Origin: Hominilimicola fabiformis
GTDB taxonomy: Bacteria > Bacillota > Clostridia > UBA1381
NCBI RefSeq assembly: GCF_020687385.1
Contig: NZ_JAJEQM010000006.1
Location: forward strand, 1-64,000
Length of the DNA stretch: 64,000 nt
Direction of reading: 5' to 3'
Shown: piece after piece, positions 52,348-62,706 of the stretch
How positions within the stretch are numbered: position 1 is the stretch's first letter
How the letters are laid out: each line of letters starts with the position of its first letter
Translations under genes and position numbers: made by a program
Notes under the pieces: generated by a model
Databases searched by the model: none
Told to the model about the DNA's origin: nothing
The model's input: the letters and a program-made list of their open reading frames with translations, nothing else

Positions 52348-52881
52348 ATGGCTAAGAAGAATGAGGAAGTCAATGAGGAGACATTAGATAAAGAAACAGA
52401 AAAAACGGCTGAACCTAAAGAGGCAGAAAAGTCAAACGAGGAAGTCCTTGAAGAAAAGCTGAAAGAACAGACTGATAAATATATGCGTCTGTATGCCGAA
52501 TATGACAACTACCAAAAGCGTTCGCAGCGTGAAAAAGATATGCGTTACGGTGACGCGGTAATTGATACGGTCGGTGCAATTCTTTCGATAGGCGACAACC
52601 TTGAAAGAGCACTTGCGACTGAAGTTCAGTCGGAGGACGGTCAAAAAATGAAAGACGGTATTGAAATGGTTTTAAAACAGTTCAATGAAACGCTTTCAAA
52701 GTTGGGCGTTACGCCGATTAAGGCAGAGGGTGAACAGTTTGACCCTAATCTTCATAATGCGGTTATGCACATTGAAGATGAAACAATAGACGACAACACA
52801 GTTGTCGAGGATTTAATGAAAGGCTACATATATAAGGACGGCCGAGTAGTCAGACACAGTATGGTAAAAGTAGCAAATTAA
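52348..52881 (+). CDS. grpE: GrpE nucleotide exchange factor
   Basis: A 177-residue DnaK co-chaperone: acidic, Glu/Lys-rich N-terminus (about 1-45), long coiled-coil helix, and the C-terminal beta domain (GVTPIKAEGEQFDPNLHNAV, GYIYKDGRVVRHSMVKVAN). Start ATG 52348 follows GAAAGGGG; an earlier in-frame ATG at 52321 overlaps hrcA and has no such site. Confidence 0.95.
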   Translation: MAKKNEEVNEETLDKETEKTAEPKEAEKSNEEVLEEKLKEQTDKYMRLYAEYDNYQKRSQREKDMRYGDAVIDTVGAILSIGDNLERALATEVQSEDGQKMKDGIEMVLKQFNETLSKLGVTPIKAEGEQFDPNLHNAVMHIEDETIDDNTVVEDLMKGYIYKDGRVVRHSMVKVAN

Positions 52882-52892
52882 TTATAAATTAG

Positions 52893-54737
<1,845 letters not shown>

Positions 54738-54750
54738 TAATGAAAACGCT

Positions 54751-54780
54751 AAAAGGACGGACAAATGTCCGTCCTTTTAA
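54751..54780 (+). terminator. Terminator between dnaK and dnaJ
   Basis: AAAAGGACGGAC, loop AAAT, GTCCGTCCTTTT: a 12-bp stem with a T-run 3' end. Confidence 0.92.
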
Positions 54781-54809
54781 GGCTTTTAACAGAGCCTTTG
54801 TATTAACAC

Positions 54810-54838
54810 TTTACAAAACTAAAATATTGTAGTATAAT
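54810..54838 (+). promoter_or_regulatory. SigA-type promoter of dnaJ
   Basis: TTTACA (54810-54815), 17 bp, TATAAT (54833-54838). No CIRCE is present here. Confidence 0.75.
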
Positions 54839-54858
54839 ATCATAGGTAGGTGAAAAAA

Positions 54859-55989
54859 TTGGCTGAAAAAAGAGATTATTATGAGGTGCTCGGAGTTTCA
54901 AAGGGTGCTTCTGATGATGAAATAAAAAAGGCATTCAGAAAGATGAGTAAGAAATACCATCCTGACCTTAATCCGAACAATAAAGAGGCGGAGAAAAAGT
55001 TTAAGGAGGTAAACGAGGCTTATCAAGTGCTTTCTGACCCTGAAAAGAAAAGTAAATACGACCAATTCGGACACGCAGGTGTTGACCCGAACTTCGGAGC
55101 GGGCGGCGGTGGCTTTAACGGCGGCGGTTTTGACTTTGGCGATATATTCGGCGATTTCTTCGGAGGCGGTTTCGGAGGATTCGGCGGCGGTCAAAGAAGA
55201 AACGGACCAAAACGCGGTGCTGATATTCGTAAGATTATTGATCTAACTTTTGAAGAAGCGGCATTCGGCTGTCACAGAGAAATGAGTATACAGGCACAGG
55301 AAAAATGTGAAACTTGCGGTGGCAGTGGTGCTAAAAAGGGTACTACCGCACAAACTTGTCAGCATTGTCACGGAACAGGTCAAATCCGTACACAACAAAG
55401 AACTGTACTGGGTTATATGACTAACGTTACGACTTGTCCGCACTGTCACGGTGAAGGTAAGATTGTAAAAGATCCTTGTCCTGACTGTCGCGGTACAGGT
55501 AAGGTAAGAAAGTCGAAGAAGATAGAAGTTGATATTCCGGCGGGTATTGATGACGGTCAGACAATTCAACTTTCAGGTAAAGGCGAGGCCGGCGATAAAG
55601 GCGGTCCTAACGGCGACTTACTTCTTACAATAAGAGTACATCCGCATCAGATGTTTAAACGTGAGGGAACGAATGTATTTATAGATATGCCTATATCATT
55701 TGTACAGGCTGCTTTGGGTGCAACCGTACAAGTACCTACACTTGACGGCCCTGTTGAGCTGAAAATCCCTGAGGGAACTCAGACAGGTTCAAAATTCAGA
55801 ATGAAGGGCAGAGGTATTCCGTCAATCAGAAGTAAGGTAAGAGGCGACCAATACGTTACTGTAAACGTAGAAGTGCCGAGAAACCTTAATTCAAAGCAAA
55901 AAGAACTTTTGCGTGAATTTGAAGAAGATAAAAATTATAAACAAAAGAAATCTTTTGCAGAAAAGATGAAAGATTTCTTGAACAAATAA
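54859..55989 (+). CDS. dnaJ: Chaperone DnaJ (Hsp40)
   Basis: A 376-residue type I Hsp40: J domain with HPD (KKYHPDLNP), Gly/Phe-rich region (about 75-115), four CxxCxGxG zinc repeats ([32 protein letters not shown]) and the substrate-binding C-terminus. The TTG at 54859 gives the usual [13 protein letters not shown] and is well spaced from AGGTAGGTGA; a GTG three codons earlier overlaps that site. hisD follows after 16 bp. Confidence 0.95.
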   Translation: MAEKRDYYEVLGVSKGASDDEIKKAFRKMSKKYHPDLNPNNKEAEKKFKEVNEAYQVLSDPEKKSKYDQFGHAGVDPNFGAGGGGFNGGGFDFGDIFGDFFGGGFGGFGGGQRRNGPKRGADIRKIIDLTFEEAAFGCHREMSIQAQEKCETCGGSGAKKGTTAQTCQHCHGTGQIRTQQRTVLGYMTNVTTCPHCHGEGKIVKDPCPDCRGTGKVRKSKKIEVDIPAGIDDGQTIQLSGKGEAGDKGGPNGDLLLTIRVHPHQMFKREGTNVFIDMPISFVQAALGATVQVPTLDGPVELKIPEGTQTGSKFRMKGRGIPSIRSKVRGDQYVTVNVEVPRNLNSKQKELLREFEEDKNYKQKKSFAEKMKDFLNK

Positions 55990-56005
55990 ACTTAGGAGGA
56001 AGACA

Positions 56006-57304
56006 ATGAACCCGAATATTTATGAACTTTCAAAAATGACAAAAGAGCAGTATGATTTCATAATGAAACGTGCAGAGCTTGATATTACAGAACAAATGAA
56101 AGTTGCCAAAGAAGTTTCTGACGATGTCAAGGCACGTGGTGACGAGGCAGTATTGGAATATACTGCAAAGTTTGACCGTGTACAGCTTACTGCTGATAAA
56201 ATGAAAGTAACACCTGAAGAGATAGAGGCTGGCTACAATAACCTTGATAAGGAAACAAGAGAGGCTATTGAATATGCTTATAAGAATATATACGATTTCC
56301 ATGAAAAGCAACTTCCGGAGGAAATGTGGTTTACTATGGTCGATGACGGACTTATGGTAGGCGAAAAGACCACTCCGATAGTTGACGTATGTCTGTATGT
56401 TCCTCACGGTAAGGGTTCATTCCCATCAGTTTTGTGTATGCTTGGTATACCGGCAGTTGTTGCGAAAGTTCCTAAGATTGTTGTTGTAACACCTCCGAAT
56501 GAAAAAGGTGAAGTTGACGACGCTATTTTGGCTGCGGCAAAGATAATCGGTATCACTGAAATATATAAAGTCGGCGGTATTCAAGCCGTTGCAGCCGTTG
56601 CATACGGTACTGAAACAATTCCTAAGTGTCATAAGATAATTGGACCGGGTAACAGTTATGCAACTGCCGCAAAGAGAGTTCTTGCAAACCATATTGACGC
56701 AGGTTTGCCGGCAGGCCCGAGTGAAATTATTGTTCTTGCAGATGAAAAGGCTGACCCTGAAAAGGTTGCTCTTGACTGGATGATTGAGGCTGAACACGGC
56801 CCTGACAGTGCCGCACTTCTTGTTACTCACTCAAAGGAACTTGTTGAAAAGGTTGTTCCGATTGTAAACAGACAGCTTGAAAAGATTTCTCCGAAGAGAA
56901 AAGAATTTATAGAAACAAACCTTACAACATACGGCGGTGTAATTCTTACAAATTCTCTTGACGAATCAATCGATTTTGTAAACGAATACGCACCTGAACA
57001 TATGGAAGTTATGACAGAAAAGCCTTTTGATACACTTCCTAAGATTAAGAATGCAGGTGAAATTCTTCTTGGCGATTACACACCTGTAACACTTTGTAAT
57101 TTCGTTTTAGGTCCTAACGCAATCTTGCCGACAGGCGGTTTTGCAAAGACTTATTCATCAGTAAGTGTTCAAGACTTCTTAAAGCGTTCATCAGTAGGCT
57201 ATGCGTCAAAAGACGGTTTTGAAAAGGTAAGAGATTACGCTTACAGATTTGCAAAGGTCGAAGGATTTGACACGCACGGTTTAGCCGTCAAAGAAAGAAA
57301 ATAA
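56006..57304 (+). CDS. hisD: Histidinol dehydrogenase
   Basis: A 432-residue zinc enzyme that performs the last two oxidations of histidine synthesis. Signature regions: KVGGIQAVAAVAYGTETIP, KIIGPGNSYATAAKR, AGPSEIIVLAD, the zinc region DWMIEAEHGPDSAALL and EHMEV. AGGAGGA precedes the ATG. It lies 16 bp after dnaJ, so it may be read from the dnaJ promoter. The other his genes present here are a divergent hisB and possibly a phosphatase. Confidence 0.93.
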   Translation: MNPNIYELSKMTKEQYDFIMKRAELDITEQMKVAKEVSDDVKARGDEAVLEYTAKFDRVQLTADKMKVTPEEIEAGYNNLDKETREAIEYAYKNIYDFHEKQLPEEMWFTMVDDGLMVGEKTTPIVDVCLYVPHGKGSFPSVLCMLGIPAVVAKVPKIVVVTPPNEKGEVDDAILAAAKIIGITEIYKVGGIQAVAAVAYGTETIPKCHKIIGPGNSYATAAKRVLANHIDAGLPAGPSEIIVLADEKADPEKVALDWMIEAEHGPDSAALLVTHSKELVEKVVPIVNRQLEKISPKRKEFIETNLTTYGGVILTNSLDESIDFVNEYAPEHMEVMTEKPFDTLPKIKNAGEILLGDYTPVTLCNFVLGPNAILPTGGFAKTYSSVSVQDFLKRSSVGYASKDGFEKVRDYAYRFAKVEGFDTHGLAVKERK

Positions 57305-57307
57305 TTC

Positions 57308-57540
57308 CAAAATTGACGCCTATGAAACTCCCGTCAGCTTGAAGTATCAGCATACGTCGTCGCTGACCTGTCGTCCCATATGCGAACAATTTTGAAATTA
57401 TTCAAAATCAAAATTGACGCCTATGAAACTCCCGTCAGCTTGAAGTATCAGCATACGTCGTCGCTGACCTGTCGTCCCATATACGAACAATTTTGAAATT
57501 ATTCAAAATCAAAATTGATACCTATGAAAACAATTTTGAA
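57308..57540. repeat. 101-bp tandem repeat between hisD and hisB (two full copies and a remnant)
   Basis: Two nearly identical 101-bp units begin at 57308 and 57409. A third begins at 57510 but lacks the central ~57 bp. Each unit is bounded by CAAAATTG and CAATTTTG, and its centre carries GTCAGC/GCTGAC inverted arms. The centre is more GC-rich than nearby intergenic DNA. No open reading frame spans it. Confidence 0.9.
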
Positions 57541-57565
57541 TTTATTATTATAAGAGGATACCACT

Positions 57566-58183
57566 ATGGAAAAGATAAAAGTTACCCGAAAAACAACCGA
57601 ATCCGAAATGAACGTTGTGCTTGATTTTGCACCGCTTAAAAAGGATTACAGAAAGTACATAAAGACACCTATACCGTTTTTAAATCATATGATTGAGCAT
57701 ATTGCATGGCGCGGTGAGGTCAATATTGATGTTGACTTAAAGCTTGATGAATTTGTTTTGACACACGTTATATGTGAAGATTTAGGTATTGCACTTGGTA
57801 AGGCGGCAAAGGAATATATCGACCGTACAGACGGTGCGAGAGGTTTCGGTGACGCAGTCGGTATTATAGATGAGGCAAAAGCGGAATGTGCGTTGAGCTT
57901 TGAATCAAGAGCATATTGCGATATTGATTATCACGGTATTGAGCTTAGTGAAAAAGTCGAGGGAATGGATACGGAGGATTTGGAAACATTCCTTGAAGGC
58001 TTTGCACAGGGGGCTATGTGTACACTTCATATTGACCTTGTAAAAGGTCATAACGGACATCATATTTGGGAGGCAATATACCGTAGTTTCGGAAGTGCTT
58101 TGAATAAGGTATTTGAAGTGTCTGAAAGCCGCAAGGGCAAAACAAGCGGTGTAGCCGGAAAAATTGATTGGGTAATAGAATAA
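57566..58183 (+). CDS. Divergent imidazoleglycerol-phosphate dehydratase (HisB-like)
   Basis: A 205-residue protein aligning along its whole length with HisB, which dehydrates imidazoleglycerol phosphate using two Mn ions. Conserved features: RKTTESE at the N-terminus, PFLNHM, IDEA (about 101-104) and the second metal motif GHHIWEA (His165, His166, Glu169). The first metal motif, normally HHTVED, reads HVICED (His67, Val68, Glu71), so one metal-ligand His is lost. Other usually invariant spots are changed too. It may be a weakened or repurposed HisB. It follows hisD and precedes a HAD phosphatase. Confidence 0.8.
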   Translation: MEKIKVTRKTTESEMNVVLDFAPLKKDYRKYIKTPIPFLNHMIEHIAWRGEVNIDVDLKLDEFVLTHVICEDLGIALGKAAKEYIDRTDGARGFGDAVGIIDEAKAECALSFESRAYCDIDYHGIELSEKVEGMDTEDLETFLEGFAQGAMCTLHIDLVKGHNGHHIWEAIYRSFGSALNKVFEVSESRKGKTSGVAGKIDWVIE

Positions 58184-58196
58184 TATTAGGGACACT

Positions 58197-58229
58197 AAAT
58201 AGGGACACTAAAATTTAGTGTCCCTATTT
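58197..58229 (+). terminator. Perfect 33-nt palindrome after hisB, terminator-like
   Basis: AAATAGGGACACTAAA, one base, then its exact reverse complement: a 16-bp perfect stem. A direct repeat of AGGGACACTAAAT lies immediately before (58188-58200). The T content after it is low, so it may be a REP-type repeat, a terminator or both. Confidence 0.65.
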
Positions 58230-58271
58230 CTGAAAACAGATAAAATCTGAAAGGAACAAAGTATTAAAAAT

Positions 58272-59306
58272 ATGAAACTCGCAAAATTTCTTGATAAATA
58301 CGATACCGTTATATTTGATATGGACGGTGTTATAACAAGTGAACAGAATTATTGGAATTGTGCGGCACTCACTGTCTGGGAATATCTGAATTACAACAGC
58401 GGTCAAAAAATTAATGCCACAGAGTGTATGCAAAATATTTCAAAAATCCGAAGCCACGTTTTTTCAGACGATGAGCTGATAAGCGTTTTAAAAGGCAAGG
58501 GTGTTAATTCAAATTGGGATTTGGGTTATGTGACGGTGCTTATAGCATGGATATGCAACGGAAAAAATGATTGGAATTATTTTGACAAAGTGCTTGAATA
58601 TGCAAGGTCATTGTCAGACAATATTATTGATGAATACGATAATCTTGCAATTAAATGTGCCGAAAAAACAGGTTTTGATTATGAATGGCTGAAACGCAAC
58701 GGAACTATGTGGACGACTATGCGAGATATATTTCAGACGTGGTTTCTTGGTGATGAACTGTTTAAAAAGACTTTTGGCTATATACCGATTAATACGGGCA
58801 AAACGGGGCTTTTATATAAGGAAGAACCGATTGTCGATAAGAATAAGCTTATTGCAATAATGAGTCTTTTAAGCCAAAATAAACGCGTGTGTACAGGTAC
58901 GGGCAGACCGTATATAGAAATGCTGCCGCCGATTGAAAATTGGGGGATAAAGCAGTATTTTGCACAAAACGGACTTTGCAATTATGATAATGTTGTCGAG
59001 GCTGAAAAAGAGCTTAACAACAATGCACTTACAAAGCCGCATCCATATATGTTCCTAAAGGCGCTTTACGGCACTGATTACAGCAATAAACGCATTGTTG
59101 ACGGCGATTATGATAAAGCGAAAATAAAGACTACACTTGTTGTCGGCGACGCAGGTGCGGATATTCTGGCGGCACAGACGATGGGTGCTGACTTTTGTGC
59201 GGTGCTTACGGGAATACAAGGCGAGAGAGCAAGAGGTTATTTTGAAAAACTTGGGGCGAACTATATTTTAAAAAGTGTAGAAGATTTTTTAGTGGAGGGA
59301 GAATAA
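58272..59306 (+). CDS. HAD-superfamily phosphatase
   Basis: A 344-residue HAD hydrolase, larger than most because of a long helical cap (about 40-190). Catalytic motifs: I FDMDGVI (Asp16 nucleophile, Asp18), II TGTGRP, III Lys in TKPHP, IV VVGDAGADI. Substrate unknown. The position directly after hisD-hisB raises the possibility of histidinol-phosphate phosphatase, which in some bacteria is a HAD enzyme; phosphoglycolate or sugar phosphatase are alternatives. The fumarase beta gene starts directly after its stop codon. RBS GAAAGGAAC. Confidence 0.8.
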   Translation: MKLAKFLDKYDTVIFDMDGVITSEQNYWNCAALTVWEYLNYNSGQKINATECMQNISKIRSHVFSDDELISVLKGKGVNSNWDLGYVTVLIAWICNGKNDWNYFDKVLEYARSLSDNIIDEYDNLAIKCAEKTGFDYEWLKRNGTMWTTMRDIFQTWFLGDELFKKTFGYIPINTGKTGLLYKEEPIVDKNKLIAIMSLLSQNKRVCTGTGRPYIEMLPPIENWGIKQYFAQNGLCNYDNVVEAEKELNNNALTKPHPYMFLKALYGTDYSNKRIVDGDYDKAKIKTTLVVGDAGADILAAQTMGADFCAVLTGIQGERARGYFEKLGANYILKSVEDFLVEGE

Positions 59307-59858
59307 ATGGAAAAACGACTCACAACACCATTTACAAAGGATAAAATTAAAGACCTGAAAGCAGGCGACAGCGTGCTTATAACAGGAACAATATACACAG
59401 CGCGTGACGCGGCACACGAAAGAATGACGACAAATTTCAAAAACGGAATACCGTTCCCGATAGATTTGACCGACAACGTGATTTATTATGCAGGTCCATG
59501 TCCTGCTAAACCCGGCGAAGTTATAGGCTCTTGCGGACCGACTACAGCCGGCAGAATGGACGCGTATACGCCAATGCTTTTAGATAACGGACTTGGCTGT
59601 ATGATAGGCAAGGGTGCAAGAAGCAAAGAAGTTGTTGACGTAATGAAACGTAATACAGTTGTGTATCTTGGCGCAATCGGCGGTGCGGGTGCATTGATTG
59701 CACAATCGATAAAAAAAGCCGAAGTTGTCGCATATGACGATTTGGGTACGGAGGCAATCAGAAAACTTGAAGTTGAAGATTTCCCGGCAGTCGTGCTTAT
59801 AGATTGCGAGGGTAACGACCTTTACGAAATAGGTCAGGCAAAGTACAGAGAAATATAA
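59307..59858 (+). CDS. Fumarate hydratase class I beta subunit (Fe-S hydro-lyase)
   Basis: A 183-residue protein matching the beta subunit / C-terminal domain of class I fumarase and L(+)-tartrate dehydratase: YYAGPCPAKPGEVIGSCGPTTAGRMD and MIGKGARSKEV are family hallmarks. The alpha subunit, which holds the 4Fe-4S cluster and normally sits next to it, is not in this window. It is joined to the HAD gene with no gap (TAAATG), and GGAGGGAG lies just before. Fumarase versus tartrate dehydratase cannot be decided. Confidence 0.88.
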   Translation: MEKRLTTPFTKDKIKDLKAGDSVLITGTIYTARDAAHERMTTNFKNGIPFPIDLTDNVIYYAGPCPAKPGEVIGSCGPTTAGRMDAYTPMLLDNGLGCMIGKGARSKEVVDVMKRNTVVYLGAIGGAGALIAQSIKKAEVVAYDDLGTEAIRKLEVEDFPAVVLIDCEGNDLYEIGQAKYREI

Positions 59859-59874
59859 AATATATATAAATATC

Positions 59875-59909
59875 AAAAAATCCGATGGTTTGTTCCATCG
59901 GATTTTTTG
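59875..59909. terminator. Bidirectional terminator between the fumarase gene and glnN
   Basis: AAAAAATCCGATGG and CCATCGGATTTTTT with loop TTTGTT, between convergent genes. Confidence 0.93.
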
Positions 59910-59949
59910 TTGCTACTATATTTATAACAAAGAAAGAAGTTTCTTTAGA

Positions 59950-62031
59950 TTATACAAGATAAAGTAAATCTGTGTATGTTGGGAACGGCCAGTATTCTTT
60001 TGCAACGATTGTTTCAAGAGTATCGGCTGTTTCACGAAGTGCGTCCATAGCAGGAAGAACAGTATCCTTATAATACATACCCACTGCGTATACGTCAACG
60101 TCAGGAACGTCTGTAGCGGCGTCAAGAGTATCAATCTTAATCATAAGATCCTCTGTAAGCTCTGTAAGTCTTTGAGCCTTTTCAAGTTCCTTAGGAGCGT
60201 TAAGACCAAGTGCTTTCTTTGAAGCAATATCGTCTGTAACGAACTTTGTATATTTTAGGCAAGCAGGAAGAATTTCCTGTTTAGCCATTTCAAGCATTGT
60301 AAGCATTTCAAAATGAAGTGTATTGTTGTAATCCTCCATCATGATTTCGCCTCTTGTCTTAACTTCTACATCAGTAAATACTTCTTGCTTTGTGAACAAG
60401 TCGATTGACTTCTGAGTTACGAAGTAAGGCATAGCGTCAGGAGTTGTCTTTAAGTTGTACAGACCTCTCTTTTCAGCTTCTGCAACCCATTCATCACTGT
60501 AACCGTTACCGTTGAAGATAATTCTTTCGTGATCTTTGAAAATCTTGATTGCAAGTTCAAGAGCATCTTTTGAAATGTCCTTGCTACCATCAAGTTGATC
60601 TGCGATTTCTGTAAGTGTTTCGGAAACGATTGCATTGATAACGATATTAATACCTGCGATTGACTGCCTTGAACCCGGAGCACGGAATTCAAATCTGTTA
60701 CCTGTAAATGCAAATGGGGAAGTTCTGTTTCTGTCTGTTGTGTCTTTTTCAATATCAGGAAGTGATTCAACACCTGTTTCGATTAGCTTACCTGCCTCAT
60801 ACTTAACACCCTTACCGCTCTTTAGCTGGTCAACAACTGCTGCAAGTTGGTCGCCAAGATACATTGAAATAATAGCAGGAGGTGCCTCGTTTGCACCAAG
60901 TCTGTGGTCATTACCTGCTGTTGCAACAGATACTCTAAGTAAATCTGCATAATCGTCAACAGCCTTGATAACTGCTGCAAGGAACAATAGGAACTGAACG
61001 TTTTCTTCAGGTTTTTTACCCGGCTTTAGAAGAAGTTCGCCGTCTGATGTACCGATTGACCAGTTATTGTGTTTACCTGAACCGTTGATACCTTCATATG
61101 GCTTTTCGTGTAGTAGGCAGTATAGACCGTGATGGTCGGCAACTTTCTTCAGAACTTCCATAGTAAGCTGGTTGTGATCTGAAGAAATGTTTGTTGTTGA
61201 GAAAATAGGTGCGATTTCGTGCTGAGCAGGAGCAACTTCATTATGCTTTGTCTTAGCAAGTACGCCAAGTTTCCAAAGTTCTTCGTCAACTTCCTGCATG
61301 AAAGCTGCAACTCTTTCTTTAATTTGACCGAAATAGTGATCGTCCATTTCCTGACCCTTTGCAGGCTTTGCACCAAATAGAGTTCTGCCTGTTAAAAGTA
61401 AGTCCTTACGCTTATTTCTAAGCTTTTTGTCAACAAGGAAATATTCCTGTTCAGGACCGACATATGAAACAACTCTCTTAGGAAATTTACCGAATAGAGC
61501 CAAAACTCTTCTTGCGGCCTTGTCGATTGCAGCCTCACTGCGAAGTAGAGGAGTTTTCTTATCAAGAACTTCACCTGTATACGAAACGAATGATGTAGGA
61601 ATGTACAATGAGTGATCCTTAATGAATGCAAATGATGTCGGGTCCCAAGCTGTATAACCTCTTGCCTCAAATGTTGCTCTAAGTCCGCCTGATGGGAAAG
61701 AAGATGCATCCGGCTCACCCATAACAAGCTCTTTGCCTGAGAATTCCATAATGACAGTTCTGTCATCTGTAGGCTGAATGAAAGAGTCATGCTTTTCGGC
61801 TGTAAGACCTGTCATTGGCTGGAACCAGTGAGTGTAGTGAGTACAACCGTTTTCAAGTGCCCAGTCCTTCATTGCATTTGCAACAACTTCCGCAACGGAT
61901 ATATCAAGTTTTGAACCGTCATTGATAGTCTTTAGCAATGATTTGTAAATATCCTTAGGCAATCTTGCCTTCATAGTAGGAAGATTAAAAACCTTCTCAC
62001 CGAAAATTTCTGCTACATTTCCGTTTTCCAT
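59950..62031 (-). CDS. glnN: Glutamine synthetase type III
   Basis: A 693-residue GSIII, far longer than GSI and of the class found in Bacteroidetes and many Clostridia. Landmarks: N-terminal [12 protein letters not shown], the GSIII-type [10 protein letters not shown] and [19 protein letters not shown], the glutamate region [13 protein letters not shown], the ATP/metal region [13 protein letters not shown] and the [15 protein letters not shown] signature. I start at ATG 62031, which has CAGGAGGT upstream; an earlier in-frame start would leave that site inside the protein. It has its own promoter and an ANTAR-like leader (62116-62164). Confidence 0.95.
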   Translation of the reverse strand: MENGNVAEIFGEKVFNLPTMKARLPKDIYKSLLKTINDGSKLDISVAEVVANAMKDWALENGCTHYTHWFQPMTGLTAEKHDSFIQPTDDRTVIMEFSGKELVMGEPDASSFPSGGLRATFEARGYTAWDPTSFAFIKDHSLYIPTSFVSYTGEVLDKKTPLLRSEAAIDKAARRVLALFGKFPKRVVSYVGPEQEYFLVDKKLRNKRKDLLLTGRTLFGAKPAKGQEMDDHYFGQIKERVAAFMQEVDEELWKLGVLAKTKHNEVAPAQHEIAPIFSTTNISSDHNQLTMEVLKKVADHHGLYCLLHEKPYEGINGSGKHNNWSIGTSDGELLLKPGKKPEENVQFLLFLAAVIKAVDDYADLLRVSVATAGNDHRLGANEAPPAIISMYLGDQLAAVVDQLKSGKGVKYEAGKLIETGVESLPDIEKDTTDRNRTSPFAFTGNRFEFRAPGSRQSIAGINIVINAIVSETLTEIADQLDGSKDISKDALELAIKIFKDHERIIFNGNGYSDEWVAEAEKRGLYNLKTTPDAMPYFVTQKSIDLFTKQEVFTDVEVKTRGEIMMEDYNNTLHFEMLTMLEMAKQEILPACLKYTKFVTDDIASKKALGLNAPKELEKAQRLTELTEDLMIKIDTLDAATDVPDVDVYAVGMYYKDTVLPAMDALRETADTLETIVAKEYWPFPTYTDLLYLV

Positions 62032-62115
62032 AATAATACCTCCTGAAATTATTGATGCACATATATAATAAAAGTACAATCAAAATGTTTTGCTGAGCTA
62101 ACAATAAGTATCTTA

Positions 62116-62164
62116 CGAAAAAAGGGCATTTTATATTTAAAAATATAAAACACCCTTGTCTTAT
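62116..62164 (-). promoter_or_regulatory. glnN leader: ANTAR-type antiterminator overlapping a terminator
   Basis: On the minus strand ATAAGAC (62164-62158) pairs with GTTTTAT (62151-62145), closing the hexaloop AAGGGT (A1, G4). The loop and 3' arm also form the 5' arm of a terminator that ends in CCCTTTTTT (to 62116). An additional upstream hairpin (GTTAGTT/AACTAAC, loop AAGAC, near 62183-62201) has a five-base loop and does not fit the ANTAR rule. Confidence 0.7.
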
Positions 62165-62217
62165 CTTCGCTCAATCTATGGGGTTAGTTGTCTTAACTAA
62201 CTGTTTTCTATGCTTTA

Positions 62218-62245
62218 ATTATACCACTAAATAAAGTTTTGTCAA
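62218..62245 (-). promoter_or_regulatory. SigA promoter of glnN
   Basis: On the minus strand TTGACA (62245-62240), 16 bp, TATAAT (62223-62218). Confidence 0.78.
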
Positions 62246-62320
62246 TATGCAACTTGCAAAATTTAGAATAGAATAACTTTTTTTTATTTATGCAAAATGA
62301 TGAGTGACTACCACTACAAT

Positions 62321-62489
62321 GGCGCCCCTTGAGGGGAGCTGTCGTGAAACGACTGAGGGGTGGTAAGTAAAATACGAATTAAGGGGCGACCAATGATCGC
62401 CCCTACGAAGAAAGTATGTGTGGTGTCATAGCATATTTGTAATGGTGGGAAGAATAGAGAAAGTAGGGGACGGCGCCTCGACGTCCCGC
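62321..62489. repeat. Cluster of three REP-like palindromic elements
   Basis: This 675-bp gap between glnN and glmS has no gene. Besides the glnN leader and glmS terminator it holds three GC-rich palindromes of different sequence. They are 62321-62363 (CCCCTTGAGGGG and GTCGT/ACGAC), 62382-62404 (AGGGGCGA/TCGCCCCT) and 62466-62489 (GGGACG/CGTCCC). They resemble REP sequences moved by RAYT-type IS200/IS605 transposases, but no transposase is present here. Confidence 0.75.
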
Positions 62490-62623
62490 AAAACTGTGGA
62501 TAAATGTTGCGATAAGCGTTATTGCAGGCACAATTAATGTGACTGTGAGCGACTGTATTAACAGCGTCATAAAAAAGATTATTTCTGTTCGGCATAAAAC
62601 CGTCCCATCAAATTAAATATAAA

Positions 62624-62668
62624 TAAAAAAACAGAGTGTCTGACATTCAAAGCCTGTCAGGCACTCTA
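62624..62668 (-). terminator. Terminator of glmS
   Basis: On the minus strand AGAGTGCCTGAC pairs with GTCAGACACTCT and is followed by TTTTTTT. Confidence 0.88.
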
Positions 62669-62706
62669 TCAATATTATTATACCACAAAAAATATTTCTG
62701 TCAGGA

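Noticed and set aside
57308-57540. Possible CRISPR array
   Set aside because: There are only two full units of 101 bp and the whole unit repeats, so there are no distinct spacers. No cas genes are nearby.
62314-62595. 93-residue open frame in the glnN-glmS gap
   Set aside because: It runs through the REP-like palindromes and lacks a ribosome site; its sequence has no protein-like pattern.
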